NCBI GenBank assembly: GCA_963770045.1
Contig: CAVYOD010000018.1
Location: forward strand, 62,001-126,000
Length of the DNA: 64,000 nucleotides
Direction of reading: 5' to 3'
Source: CAVYOD01 sp963770045
GTDB lineage: Bacteria; Acidobacteriota; Aminicenantia; Aminicenantales; CAVYOD01
Shown here: piece after piece, positions 36,688 to 46,223 of the stretch
Layout: each line of letters starts with the position of its first letter
Numbering within the stretch: position 1 is the first letter of the stretch
Translations under genes and position numbers: made by a program
The notes under the pieces: model-generated
Seen by the model: the letters and a program-made list of their open reading frames with translations, nothing else
What the model was told of the DNA's origin: nothing
Database searches by the model: none

Positions 36688-39282
36688 TCATCTCCGTTTT
36701 CTTTTTTTGGGAATCATGGAGCGGGCCTGCTTCAACCTGCCGACAGATGCGCCTTGCGGGCGCTGGTAGTAGAGGGGTTGCTCCTTGCGCTGGGGGATCT
36801 CTTGTTCGACCACAGGCTGGATCAGGAACAGATAGCGCATCGCGTCATCCTCGATCCGGTCCATCATCGCCTGGAACATGTCATAGCTCTCTTTTTTGTA
36901 CTCCACGAGCGGGTCTCTCTGGCCGTATCCGCGCAGGCCGATCCCTTCCTTAAGGTAGTCCATACCCAGGAGGTGGTCCTTCCACTGCGAATCGATCACC
37001 TGGAGGAGGATGATGCGCTCGAACTCCCGCATCTGGGGAGAACCGAGGATCCGCTCTTTCTCTCCGTAAGATGTTTTCAGCGCCTCCAGGATCTTTTCCC
37101 TCAATTCTTCATGGGTGATCGCCTCCCAGTCCAGGGAGAGAGTCTGGACGTCCAGCCCGAATTGCGCTCCGATAGCCTTCCTTAAGGCCTCTCGATCCCA
37201 TTCTTCGGCGGGCTTATCCTTGTTCGCATTCAGGTCGAGAATCCAGTCGACGAGCGTTTCGATGAGCTCCTGGAAATACTCCTGCAGGTCTTTCCCCTGG
37301 AGGATTTCTTTTCTCTGCTTGTAGATGGTCTCCCTCTGCTTGTTCATCACATCGTCGTATTCGAGGAGGTGCTTGCGGATGGTAAAATTCTGGCCCTCGA
37401 CCTGCTTCTGGGCCCGCTCGATGGCTTTGCTGACCATGCGGTGCTCGATCGGCACTCCTTCGGCCATGCCGATCCTGGCCATCAACGACGAGATTCTCTC
37501 GCTTCCAAATATCCGCATCAGGTCATCCTCGAGACAGAGGTAGAAGCGAGAGGAGCCGGGGTCGCCCTGCCTTCCGGCGCGGCCGCGCAGCTGGTTGTCG
37601 ATCCGGCGGGCCTCATGGCGTTCCGTCCCGATGATGTGGAGCCCATTCATGGCCGTGACTCTTTCGTGCTCATCTTGAGTGATTTTCTGGGCCTCGGCAA
37701 ACGCCTTCTCCCATTGTTCGGGGGTGGCCTTGGCGGGATCGACGCCGGATTTTTTCAAGCGGTCTTTGGCCAGATGCTCGGGGTTTCCTCCCAACAGGAT
37801 ATCGACACCTCGGCCGGCCATGTTGGTGGCGATCGTCACCGAGCCGATTCTTCCGGCCTGGGCGATGATCTCGGCCTCCATCTCGTGGTACTTGGCATTG
37901 AGGACGACGTGCTTGACGTTTTTCCTCCGCAGCAAGCTGCTCAGGTGCTCGGATTTTTCGATCGATACCGTTCCGACCAGCAGGGGTCGTCCCTTCTGGT
38001 TGGCCTCGATGATCTCCTTGGCCGCGGCCTCCCATTTTTCCTTGGCCGTCCGGTAAATGACGTCGGGATACTCGTACCGGATGAGCGTCTTGTTGGTGGG
38101 AATCTCGACGACGTCCAGCCCGTAGATCGTCTGGAATTCTGTGGCTTCGGTGGCCGCGGTTCCGGTCATCCCGGCCAGCTTCTTGTACATCCGGAAATAA
38201 TTCTGGAAAGTGATCGAGGCCAGGGTCTGGTATTCTTCTTCGATCCGGACTTTTTCTTTGGCCTCCAGGGCCTGGTGGAGGCCGTCGCTGTAGCGCCTCC
38301 CGGGCATCAGTCTTCCGGTGAATTCATCGACGATGATGACCTTTCCCTCTTTGACCATATAATCGACGTCTCTCTTGAAAAGGTAATGGGCCTTCAGGCT
38401 CTGGTTGATGGAATGGACCAGGTCCATATGAGCCAGATCGTAGAGGTTGGCGACGCCGAGGTATTTTTCCGACTCAGTCACTCCCTCTTCGCTGATCGAC
38501 ACGGTCCTCGTTTTTTCATCGACCTGAAAGTGCTTTTCTTTCTGGAAACGGCGGACGAGATTATCGACCCGATAATAGATGGCCGTGGACTCATCGGTCG
38601 GACCGGAAATGATCAGCGGCGTCCGGGCTTCGTCGATCAAGATGCTGTCGACCTCGTCGACGATTGCGTAGTGGGGCTCACGCTGGACAAGGTCGGAGAG
38701 GCGGAATTTCATGTTGTCGCGCAGATAATCAAACCCGAATTCGTTGTTGGTTCCGTAGGTGATGTCCCTCCGGTAGGCCGCGTACCGGTCAGCGTCGGGC
38801 ATGTCATGCTGAATGGTGCCGACGGTCAGGCCGAGGAAATTGTAGATCGGGCCCATCCACTCGGTGTCCCGTTTGGCGAGATAATCGTTGACCGTGACGA
38901 CGTGGACTCCCTTTCCTGAGAGGGCGTTGAGGTAGGCGGGGAGGGTGGCGACCAGGGTTTTCCCTTCTCCCGTTTTCATTTCGGAAATCCTCCCCTGGTG
39001 CAGGACGACGCCGCCGATGAGCTGGACATCAAAGTGCCGCATCCGGACGGTGCGGTTGGCGGCTTCGCGGACAACGGCAAAGGCCTCGGCGAGGATATCT
39101 TCGAGGGAGGCTCCCTGCCTCAGCTTCTCCTTGAATTCGGCCGTTTTTGCCAGGAGTTGGCTGTCGCTGAGTTTTTCGACGGCGGGCTCGAACTCGCCGA
39201 TGGCCGCGACGTAAGGCTTGAGCTTTTTGAGGTCTCGCTCGTTCTTGGTGCCGATAAATTTCTCAATGAACCACTTGTACAT
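36688..39282 (-). CDS. secA: Preprotein translocase ATPase SecA
   Basis: SecA drives proteins through SecYEG. It is intact at 864 residues. The first nucleotide-binding fold has MKTGEGKTLVATLPAYLNAL (Walker A) and YAIVDEVDSILIDEA (Walker B), the second fold has GTERHEARRIDNQLRGRAGR with the Arg-finger, and the helical scaffold has EHRMVSKAIERAQ. The protein ends in basic KKRKRR and lacks the Cys-rich zinc-binding tail of E. coli SecA, as in several other phyla. ATG 39282 follows AGGAAATG-type sequence with a weak ribosome site. Confidence 0.96.
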   Translation of the reverse strand: MYKWFIEKFIGTKNERDLKKLKPYVAAIGEFEPAVEKLSDSQLLAKTAEFKEKLRQGASLEDILAEAFAVVREAANRTVRMRHFDVQLIGGVVLHQGRISEMKTGEGKTLVATLPAYLNALSGKGVHVVTVNDYLAKRDTEWMGPIYNFLGLTVGTIQHDMPDADRYAAYRRDITYGTNNEFGFDYLRDNMKFRLSDLVQREPHYAIVDEVDSILIDEARTPLIISGPTDESTAIYYRVDNLVRRFQKEKHFQVDEKTRTVSISEEGVTESEKYLGVANLYDLAHMDLVHSINQSLKAHYLFKRDVDYMVKEGKVIIVDEFTGRLMPGRRYSDGLHQALEAKEKVRIEEEYQTLASITFQNYFRMYKKLAGMTGTAATEATEFQTIYGLDVVEIPTNKTLIRYEYPDVIYRTAKEKWEAAAKEIIEANQKGRPLLVGTVSIEKSEHLSSLLRRKNVKHVVLNAKYHEMEAEIIAQAGRIGSVTIATNMAGRGVDILLGGNPEHLAKDRLKKSGVDPAKATPEQWEKAFAEAQKITQDEHERVTAMNGLHIIGTERHEARRIDNQLRGRAGRQGDPGSSRFYLCLEDDLMRIFGSERISSLMARIGMAEGVPIEHRMVSKAIERAQKQVEGQNFTIRKHLLEYDDVMNKQRETIYKQRKEILQGKDLQEYFQELIETLVDWILDLNANKDKPAEEWDREALRKAIGAQFGLDVQTLSLDWEAITHEELREKILEALKTSYGEKERILGSPQMREFERIILLQVIDSQWKDHLLGMDYLKEGIGLRGYGQRDPLVEYKKESYDMFQAMMDRIEDDAMRYLFLIQPVVEQEIPQRKEQPLYYQRPQGASVGRLKQARSMIPKKRKRR

Positions 39283-39327
39283 TTCCTATTTTTTAACAGA
39301 AAGCCCCCTCCTTGTCAATTTGCCGGA

Positions 39328-39511
39328 ACAGTGAGCACTGAGCCGTGAGCGGTGAGCCGTTATTTTGAATTCGTACGTCAAGAAGGCCCAAAAGGGAAGA
39401 ATCTAATGAACTTCAGGACATTTTGCGTTTCAAGGCGGGTTTGATCGCAAAACGTTATGACCGGAGGGCTGATTGTGCTGTTATCACTGCTCACAGCTCA
39501 CGGCTCACTCT
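39328..39511. repeat. Large inverted pair of 7-base repeat arrays (GTGAGCN type)
   Basis: The left arm (39329-39361) reads AGTGAGC, ACTGAGC, CGTGAGC and GGTGAGC. The right arm (39483-39511), read on the minus strand, reads AGTGAGC, CGTGAGC, TGTGAGC and AGTGATA. About 120 bases lie between. The arms can pair over nearly 30 bases. Related single arms occur at 49570 and 51903. No gene is seen in the loop. Confidence 0.7.
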
Positions 39512-39513
39512 GT

Positions 39514-40482
39514 TTATTGTTCTTGAAGCCGGTCTCTGAGCAGCCGGAGCGACATCGGGTCGACGCGGTCGAAGACGTTGAAGACCGGGAGCTGGGCCGG
39601 AGCCCTCTTCTTGAGCGTTTTATAGACGGGAGGAGTCACCAGGAGGACATCGACCGAGCTGAGGACGGACTCGACCTCTGATTCGTTCCCCAGATAGGAG
39701 GTCGAGAGCTTCAGATCGCTCCCGAGCTCGGCCTTGAGGAGTTCCTTGTAGAGCTGGATCGAATCTTCGTCCCTGCAGATGAAGCCGAAACTGGCTCCCT
39801 TTCCGAGGGCCTCAATCTGGCGCCTTGTCTCGGGAGACATATTGGTGATCAGGATGTGAATGTCGACGGGGAAAGCGCCGATGATCTCGCGGACGTCGTT
39901 CACGTGAAAGCCGGTCGTGACAATGGCCTTGAGTTTCTTTTCTTCCTTGAGGATTCTTTGCAGTTCATCTTTCAGGTCTTTGAGCAGGACGGCGTCGACT
40001 TTCAACTTCAGATAATCTTCGAGAAACCGGGAAATCTCGTGCACCTGAAGCTGATTGCACTCCGTGAAGATGACCAACTGCCTGGCCCTTTCGGACGTCA
40101 CCTCCTCGAAGGCACGATCGAGCAGGGTCCTGATCTGGTCTGCGCTCTTCCCGGTCTCGAGAAGCCGCCTGACGGCGGTCCTGAGGCCGACCAGGGGACT
40201 GAGCTCTCCCGTGAGCGGGACCTCTCTTGTCGGAGCGGCTTTGTGAAGTGTGGCGAACGTGCCCTTCGCTCTCTGCATCGAGATGAGGCCTTCCTTCTCC
40301 AGTTCCTTATAAGCCTTACGCACCGTCTCGAAGTTGATCGAAAGATCCCGGGCCAGCTTGTTGACACCGGGGAGCTGATGGTTGTCTTGGATGACCCCGG
40401 TCGAGATGTAGTATTTGATCTGGTCCTTGAGTTGAAGATAAAGCGGAACCTTGTTGTCCTTATCGATGAACCAATTGATCAT
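39514..40482 (-). CDS. GntR-family regulator with a ligand-binding-like C-terminal domain
   Basis: ATG 40482 is chosen because GAGGT lies just upstream; ATG 40512 is an alternative. The N-terminal winged helix is of GntR type (VPLYLQLKDQIKYYISTGVI, then LARDLSINFETVRKAYKELE). The remaining 230 residues alternate beta strands and helices and look like a Rossmann or periplasmic-binding-like fold, for example LKAIVTTGFHVNDVREIIGA and VDVLLVTPPVYKTLKK. It could sense a small molecule. The frame is intact, and the target genes are unknown. Confidence 0.8.
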   Translation of the reverse strand: MINWFIDKDNKVPLYLQLKDQIKYYISTGVIQDNHQLPGVNKLARDLSINFETVRKAYKELEKEGLISMQRAKGTFATLHKAAPTREVPLTGELSPLVGLRTAVRRLLETGKSADQIRTLLDRAFEEVTSERARQLVIFTECNQLQVHEISRFLEDYLKLKVDAVLLKDLKDELQRILKEEKKLKAIVTTGFHVNDVREIIGAFPVDIHILITNMSPETRRQIEALGKGASFGFICRDEDSIQLYKELLKAELGSDLKLSTSYLGNESEVESVLSSVDVLLVTPPVYKTLKKRAPAQLPVFNVFDRVDPMSLRLLRDRLQEQ

Positions 40483-40598
40483 TGTCTTTACCTCGGATTG
40501 GATTCCTCCCATGCCTCGACTCCCATTTTAATTTAGCCGAGGGAGATGTCAAGCCCTTTATACGAATTCGATTCCCTTCCTCGCCCCGGGGGACCATC

Positions 40599-41712
40599 TC
40601 AGCCCAGGCTCTCGGTCAGGACGCGGACCCAATTCCCACCCATAATCTTTTCTATCATGGCCGAGCTATAGCCTTTCTTTTCCAGCGCGTTCTGGATGGT
40701 GAAGAAACGTCGGACATTGTTCAGCTCCGGAATCACGCAGTGCTTGGGGAGCTCGTCAAAGCCCAGGACTCCGGCGTGCTGCTTCCACCACGGGAAATAG
40801 TTCTGGACGGCTTTGGCATTGTCGTTTTGGACACTCAGGGCGCCGGGGTCCCCGGCGAGCGTGTAAGTCATTTGAAATGCCGACAGAATCGATGCCGCCC
40901 ACTTTGATGACATGCTCCAACTGGGCAATATAGGAATCGACCGTGGGCACCGCCTCGGTGGTCAACCAAAAGGACATGGAGAAGATGCCCACGACCCCGC
41001 CCGAGTCGGCCACTCCCTTGATCACCGAGTCGGGAGTGCAGCGGGCGTTATTGACCAGAGCCCGGCAGCCGGTGTGGGAGACGATGACCGGCTTTTTGCT
41101 GGTCTTCAAAACATCGAGGGACATGACCTCATTGCCGTGGGAAAGGTCTGGGATGATCCCCAGGGCGTTCATTTTTTCCAGGGCCCTGAAACCCAGCTCG
41201 GTCAGCCCGGTCCAATCTTTGACCAGGCAGCCGCCGGCGAAGATGTTGCCATAATGATGAGTGAACTGGAGGATCCTGAGCCCGAACTCATAGAACGCGT
41301 CCATGACCTCGAGGTCGGCCGTGATCGGCTCGGCGCTTTGAAACTGGAGAAAGACCGCGACCTTTCCCCGCTCGAACGCTTCCTTGACCTGGCTGCCTTT
41401 GGTCGCCAGAAAGAGGCCCTGGTCGTTTTCATTCAAAAACTTACGAGTCTGAGCCAGAGACTTCAAGCTGGCCGTCAGCTGGCGAACATATTTCCCCTCA
41501 ATCATCACTCCGGCCGAACAATCCCAGACAAAGCCGCTCAGCCCCGATTTTTTGAGATCGTCTTTGTTCCCGCTGAGGAATGTCAACCCGTCAAAATACA
41601 GGGGCTGCGTTTTCTCCAGTCCCTGGGCGAGCAGGGAAGCCCCAGAATTCATCAAGAGGGCAGAGCCCGCCGCTGCGGTCATCGAGGTTGAGATGAAATC
41701 CCGTCTCTTCAT
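40599..41712 (-). CDS. Membrane dipeptidase-like peptidase M19, Tat-exported (frameshifted)
   Basis: ATG 41712 follows AAAGGAGGACGTC. The signal MKRRDFISTSMTAAAG has the twin-arginine pattern, so the protein is folded before export. The family's two late metal histidines appear in IPDLSHGNEVMSLDVL and PVIVSHTGCRALVNN, and the Glu in QFQSAEPITADLEVM. The usual N-terminal HxD pair is replaced (YFDGLTFLSG), as in a divergent branch of M19. A base error near 40870-40885 joins GGIDSVGISND to FQMTYTLAGDPGAL, and the frame ends at 40599. The repaired length is about 370 residues. Substrate unknown. Confidence 0.8.
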
Positions 41713-41752
41713 GACGTCCTCCTTTATCAGAAATACTTTCCGACCAGGGGCT

Positions 41753-42052
41753 TTAAAAATCACTTCCGGGCTCATAGAGGATGCCGTCCTTGACGACCCG
41801 GTGAACCTGTCGGACGTTGCTGATGTCGTCCAGCGGGATTGGCGTTCAGAATCACGAAGTCGGCGAGAATTTTGCCGGTTGTTCACTTCGATGAAGGCAT
41901 TCACTTGAGGGCCCTTCCGGCGCCGGTTTGATCCTCTTCGTTTGCGCCGGGGCCGGGATCGAAATCACCATGATTAATAAAAAAGCGAAAACAGAAGCCA
42001 GTCTTTTTTCCGGGAAGGTCTTGAGGAAATTCGTGAATTCCTCCTTTTTCAT
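41753..42052 (-). pseudogene. Remnant of a secreted amidohydrolase, N- and C-terminal ends only
   Basis: The frame starting at ATG 42052 behind a GGAGG-like stretch encodes a signal peptide ending VMVISIPAPAQTKRIKPAPEG. Within 50 bases another frame reads TGKILADFVILNANP and, after one more base error near 41840, LDDISNVRQVHRVVKDGILY and the stop at 41753-41755. That second part is the C-terminal end of imidazolonepropionase/prolidase-like amidohydrolases, which are normally about 430 residues. The catalytic barrel of some 350 residues is absent. This is a gene with a large internal deletion, or an assembly collapse. Confidence 0.65.
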
Positions 42053-42107
42053 TTCCGGGGTGATCGACAGCGAGGATATCGGTCAAACGTCATTTTAAAA
42101 AAAAGAC

Positions 42108-42135
42108 TTGACTTTGGTCAATCATAATATGATAC
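42108..42135 (+). promoter_or_regulatory. Possible promoter of the large TonB receptor
   Basis: TTGACT at 42108-42113 precedes TGATAC at 42130-42135 with 16 bases between. TATGAT at 42128 is another choice with short spacing. The stretch 42105-42170 is very AT-rich compared with its surroundings, as befits a promoter, but the exact boxes are uncertain. Confidence 0.35.
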
Positions 42136-42211
42136 ATTATTATATATTTTTATATATGTAAAGCTACATATGACGGAATTTCTTAAAGTGCGAATGCGAG
42201 GAGGTCACTCT

Positions 42212-44897
42212 ATGCAAAAAAAGGGTTTGGTTTTGGTTCTTCTCTTGTTTCTGTTTTCTGGGTTAGTTTTTACTCAGGTCCGGACCGGAATCTTAACGGG
42301 ACGCGTAACGGACGAGCAGGGAGAGCCCCTGCCCGGCGTTAACGTTACGATCACCAGTCCGGCCCTGATCGAGGGAAAAATCGCCGGTATGACCAGTGAA
42401 CGCGGTTTGTACCGGTTCTTCAATCTCCCCCCCGGCGTCTATTCCCTTAAGGCGGAAATCCAGGGGTTCTCTGCCTACGAGCAGTCCGACATCAGAATCA
42501 GACTGGGACTGACCTCGACGGTTGATTTTCAGATGAAGGCCGGAAAGATTGAAGCGGAGGTCCAGGTCATCGCTCAGAGCCCGATGGTGGACGTGGAAAG
42601 CAACAAGCTTTCGACCAATTTCACCACCGAGATGTTGGCCAAGCTTCCCTCTCAAAGAAACCTGGAAGCTTTCTTCAAACTGACTCCCGGAATGATCGTC
42701 GATTTTGGAGCCGATCCGAAATACCCCGAGCGGGCCGCTTTCGGCAGCGGCTCCCGGGAGAATTACTACAGCGTCGACGGGACCTATCTCACTGATCCCG
42801 GCGCCGGAACCCAGATGATTTATTGGAACTATGACATCATCGAGGAGGCCCAGGTCGAGGGAACAGGGCATGATGCCCAATACGGGAATTCGGCCGGCGC
42901 CGTCATCAACGTCGTCACCAGGTCCGGTGGGGACAAGTTTAGCGGCCTGGTCAATGTCTATTATCGCGATCAGCACATGCAGTCCGAGAATTTCAAGGGG
43001 ACCGGACTGAGCGGCTCGACCAACGCCATCAAGAACGAGTGGGAAGGGTCCGTCAACCTGGGTGGTCCCATCGTGAAAGAGAAAGTCTGGTTCTTCTTGA
43101 GCGGCGACCACTTGCCCACCAATTCCACGACGGTCGGCTTTCCGGCAGACATCAATCGCAAGCAGTACTATGGCTTCGGCAAGATCACGAGCCAGCTCGG
43201 CGCTAAGAACAAGCTCTCCTTCATGTACAATTACAGCCGGGACACGCTGAACCACATGTTCGCCAGCCAATTCCGAACGCCCGAATCCACTTTGAATTCC
43301 CGGCAGTGGACCTCGGCGTTTAACCTCCAGTGGAATTACATGGTTTCGAACAATTCTCTCCTGGAAGTCCGAGGGGCCTTCGTGGACAGAGCCACGACCT
43401 ATAATTCCAATGCCGATGGTCCCAGCTATTATGAGCTGACAACTGGAATGATGACCAAAAGCGCTGGATTTCATAACGAACAAACACGCCGCCGCTATCA
43501 ATTCCAAGCCTCCTATTCTCATTGGGCGGAAGGCTTTCTGGGTGACCATGACCTTAAGGCCGGGGTCGAATTTGAACAGGGCGAATCAGGTTACAATGGG
43601 TACATGCAGTCGGCCGTTCCAGGCGGACCCTCTTTTATTTATACGTACAACGGTGAACCTTACATGTATGAGACCGCTGTGCCTTCCCACCTTCTATCGA
43701 ACAATATTTTCCGCGGCTACAGCGGGTATGTCCAGGACACCTGGAAAGCGGGAAGCCGTCTGAATTTGAATTTGGGCGTGCGTCTCAGCAATGTTCAGAG
43801 CATCATTCCGGTTCAGGAAAAAGTCACGAGCTCGGTCACGGAATACAAGTTCACCAATCTCGAGCCGAGGGTGGGTTTTGTTTATGACCTGTCGACGGGA
43901 AACCACCAGATGGCCATCAAAGCGCATTATGGCCGGTACTATACAAATTCCATGGCTCTGGGCCTTCTGAATCCGAATTCTCAGACATATTACCTGTACT
44001 TATTGTTCGGCGGCACACCCTATTTGATCGGCATCTATGGTCCGACCGATGCCGCGGCCGATCCTAATCTCAGACGGCCCCACTCGGACGTCTTCGTCCT
44101 GGGATTTGAAACCAGTATAACAAAGCACCTCTCCTTCAAAGTGAACGGTATTTATAAGAAGGCCAAAGACTTTATCGGTCCCATCGACAATAACATTACC
44201 GCGCAGTGGTACGATCCTATTCAGGTGACCAACCCGATCACGAACTCGCTAATGACCGTTTACAACAAGAACCTGAACGCGCCGCTCGTTTCTCTCAATT
44301 ATTATACGAATCCGGCCCAGGCTGACCGACAATACAAAGGAATCCAGTTCATCCTCGAAAAGAGCCTGTCGGATCGTTTCCAGTTCCTTTTCTCCTATAC
44401 GCTGAGCAAAGCGGATGGCATGGTTCCTCTCGGAGTGTGGGGGAGCGGAGGTATGACGGCTTCCGGCACCTGGAACAATCCGAACATGTACATCAATACG
44501 CGAGGCAATCTTGACCTCGACAAGACCCATGAGGTCAAGTTCAGCGGTGTCTATTACGCTCCTTGGGGAATAATCGTCGGTCTAAACTACATCGGACAGT
44601 CGGGAGCACCTTACTCTAGGTATTTCAATGTCAAATTTGAACCAGGGTCCGACGAGATTTAATGCGGAGACACCCGGAACACAACGGACTCCCTTCCAGA
44701 GCATGCTTGACGTCCGGGTCGAAAAGAACTTCGCCGTCGGTCGGGTCAGGCCGAGCATTTTCTTCGAAGCTTTTAACCTGCTCAATAGCAACACGGCGAT
44801 CGGCACTGGCGCGCTTTTTGGAAGTCCGACCTACGGCCAGACAACCGCGATCCTGCCGCCCAGGATTTTCAGAGTCGGCCTGGGCTTGAATTTTTAG
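42212..44897 (+). CDS. TonB-dependent receptor with N-terminal carboxypeptidase-regulatory-like domain (frameshifted near the 3' end)
   Basis: ATG 42212 follows GAGGAGG. After a signal peptide (about 25 residues) comes a CarboxypepD_reg-like domain (GRVTDEQGEPLPGVNVTIT, ERGLYRFFNLPPGVYSLKAE). The plug follows (IEEAQVEGTGHDAQYGNSAG, AVINVVTRSGGDKFSGLVN), then a long barrel. One base error near 44635-44645 joins YFNV to NLNQGPTRFNAETPG, and the end is RIFRVGLGLNF, with the terminal Phe of outer-membrane barrels. The repaired protein is about 894 residues. This architecture is that of Oar/SusC-like receptors for large or complex nutrients. No SusD partner lies nearby, and the substrate is unknown. 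Confidence 0.9.
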
Positions 44898-44929
44898 AGT
44901 TGATCGCTTCCAAAAAAGCAGATATTCGC

Positions 44930-44970
44930 AGGCACTCACTTGAGACCGGGTGAGTGCCCGCTCTTTTTTT
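44930..44970 (+). terminator. Rho-independent terminator
   Basis: GGCACTCAC (44931-44939) and GTGAGTGCC (44950-44958) form a perfect nine-pair stem around a 10-base loop, followed by CGCTC and a run of seven T (44963-44969). It follows the TonB-receptor stop by about 33 bases. Confidence 0.85.
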
Positions 44971-45084
44971 CTCGAATAGCCTCTCTCTGGAACGGAGATA
45001 ACACCTTTTTATTGATACAACAACAAGGGCGCGGCCAAATCCAACGGGGGAAAGGGGACCGTTCAAGAAGGAGGGGAGAGCTCT

Positions 45085-46077
45085 CTAATTGAAGAGGGCG
45101 ATCAGCCCTCCCGTATGCCAGAAAAGGACATTATCGCGGCGCGAAAACAAGCCCTTCCGGCAATAATCCAAAAGCGCGGCCGCCGTCTTGCTCGTGTAGA
45201 CAGGATCGAGGAAGATCCCTTCCGACCGGGCAAACAAGGAGGTTGCGGCTTCCGCCTCTGGACTGGTCATTCCATAGCCCTTGCCTATGTGGCTATCATC
45301 CACCCAGAGCTGATCGGGTGTGAGCGAATCAGCCAACCCCAGCCTGCTCAGCATCGGATTGGCGGCGCCGATGATCCTTTCCTTGATGCTGGCAGAGGGA
45401 TCATCGGGGCTTATCCCGGCGATGCGGAGACGGTCTCGTTTGAAGAGTCTTTTTCCCACTTCCAGCCCGGCCTGAGTCCCGCCTGATGAGCTCCCGATAA
45501 TGATGACATCGAACTCCAGGCCCAGTCGGGCTTCTTGGGTCAGGAGTTCTTCAAAGGCTGCGGTCATGCCGAATGATCCGATCTCGTCCGAGGCTCCCAG
45601 GGGAATCTGGTAGACGATCTCGCCGCGGGCCTTGAGGTCGCGGGAGATATCTTCCATCTTCGCTGAACGCTCATCCCTCGTTCCCACGCCCACGATTTCC
45701 ACACCGAGGAGATTCGTCAGGAACAGGTTTCCCTTGGGTTGATCGGGGATGTCTCCGCTCAGAATGAGGATGCATTTCAGACCCAACCTCCGGGCCACCA
45801 TCGCGGTCACCCGGGCGTGATTGGATTGGACGGAGCCGATCGTGAGGACGGTCGTGGCCTTTTTCTTGACGACATCGGCCATGACATATTCGAGCTTTCT
45901 TATTTTATTGCCTCCGATTAGGAAGCCGGTCGAATCGTCGCGCTTGATATAGATCTGGGGAGAGCCGGGGAATTCTTTCCGGATTCGGTCGCATCTCTCA
46001 ACAGGAGTCGAGAAATTGGCGAGACTCAGCCTCGGAATGCTCTTGTACTTTCTTAAGGGCCCCTGGTCTGTTTTCAA
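45085..46077 (-). CDS. D-cysteine desulfhydrase / ACC-deaminase-like PLP enzyme
   Basis: A fold type II PLP enzyme. The PLP-lysine is in IGGNKIRKLEYVMAD, and the phosphate-binding loop is GSSSGGTQAGLE. It resembles D-cysteine desulfhydrase (DcyD) and 1-aminocyclopropane-1-carboxylate deaminase; sequence alone does not decide between them. The start is TTG 46077, because AGGAGA lies seven bases upstream on the minus strand and the length then becomes 330 residues, normal for the family. An ATG at 46143 would add 22 residues in AT-rich sequence that is unlike the rest. The region to 46220 is AT-rich and probably holds promoters for this gene and the next. Confidence 0.82.
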   Translation of the reverse strand: MKTDQGPLRKYKSIPRLSLANFSTPVERCDRIRKEFPGSPQIYIKRDDSTGFLIGGNKIRKLEYVMADVVKKKATTVLTIGSVQSNHARVTAMVARRLGLKCILILSGDIPDQPKGNLFLTNLLGVEIVGVGTRDERSAKMEDISRDLKARGEIVYQIPLGASDEIGSFGMTAAFEELLTQEARLGLEFDVIIIGSSSGGTQAGLEVGKRLFKRDRLRIAGISPDDPSASIKERIIGAANPMLSRLGLADSLTPDQLWVDDSHIGKGYGMTSPEAEAATSLFARSEGIFLDPVYTSKTAAALLDYCRKGLFSRRDNVLFWHTGGLIALFN

Positions 46078-46223
46078 AAGCCTATCTCCTTTAGACCTTA
46101 AGTCGGAACGAGCTTTATTTATTTGTATATTATTATATATCAATTATTTTAATGTCAATAAGAATCTTTGGACGCATTTTATTTCCATTGACTTGGATTC
46201 CGAAATCCTTAAGATAGCTAATC

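Noticed and set aside
34962..36953. A 663-codon open frame on the plus strand opposite guaB and the secA end
   Set aside because: It crosses the borders of well-established genes on the other strand and has His/Asp-rich composition without motifs.
37369..38919. A 516-codon plus-strand frame opposite secA
   Set aside because: Shadow of secA, with no recognisable domain or ribosome site.
39328..39511. CRISPR array
   Set aside because: The units are seven bases, degenerate and without spacers, and no cas gene is present.
41712..41904. N-terminal extension of the dipeptidase to 41904
   Set aside because: The added 64 residues are Arg/Ser-rich and lie over the amidohydrolase remnant; the Tat signal and ribosome site fix the start at 41712.
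42293..43549. A 418-codon minus-strand frame inside the large TonB receptor
   Set aside because: Antisense to a clearly coding region with all family marks; composition is unlike other proteins of the window.
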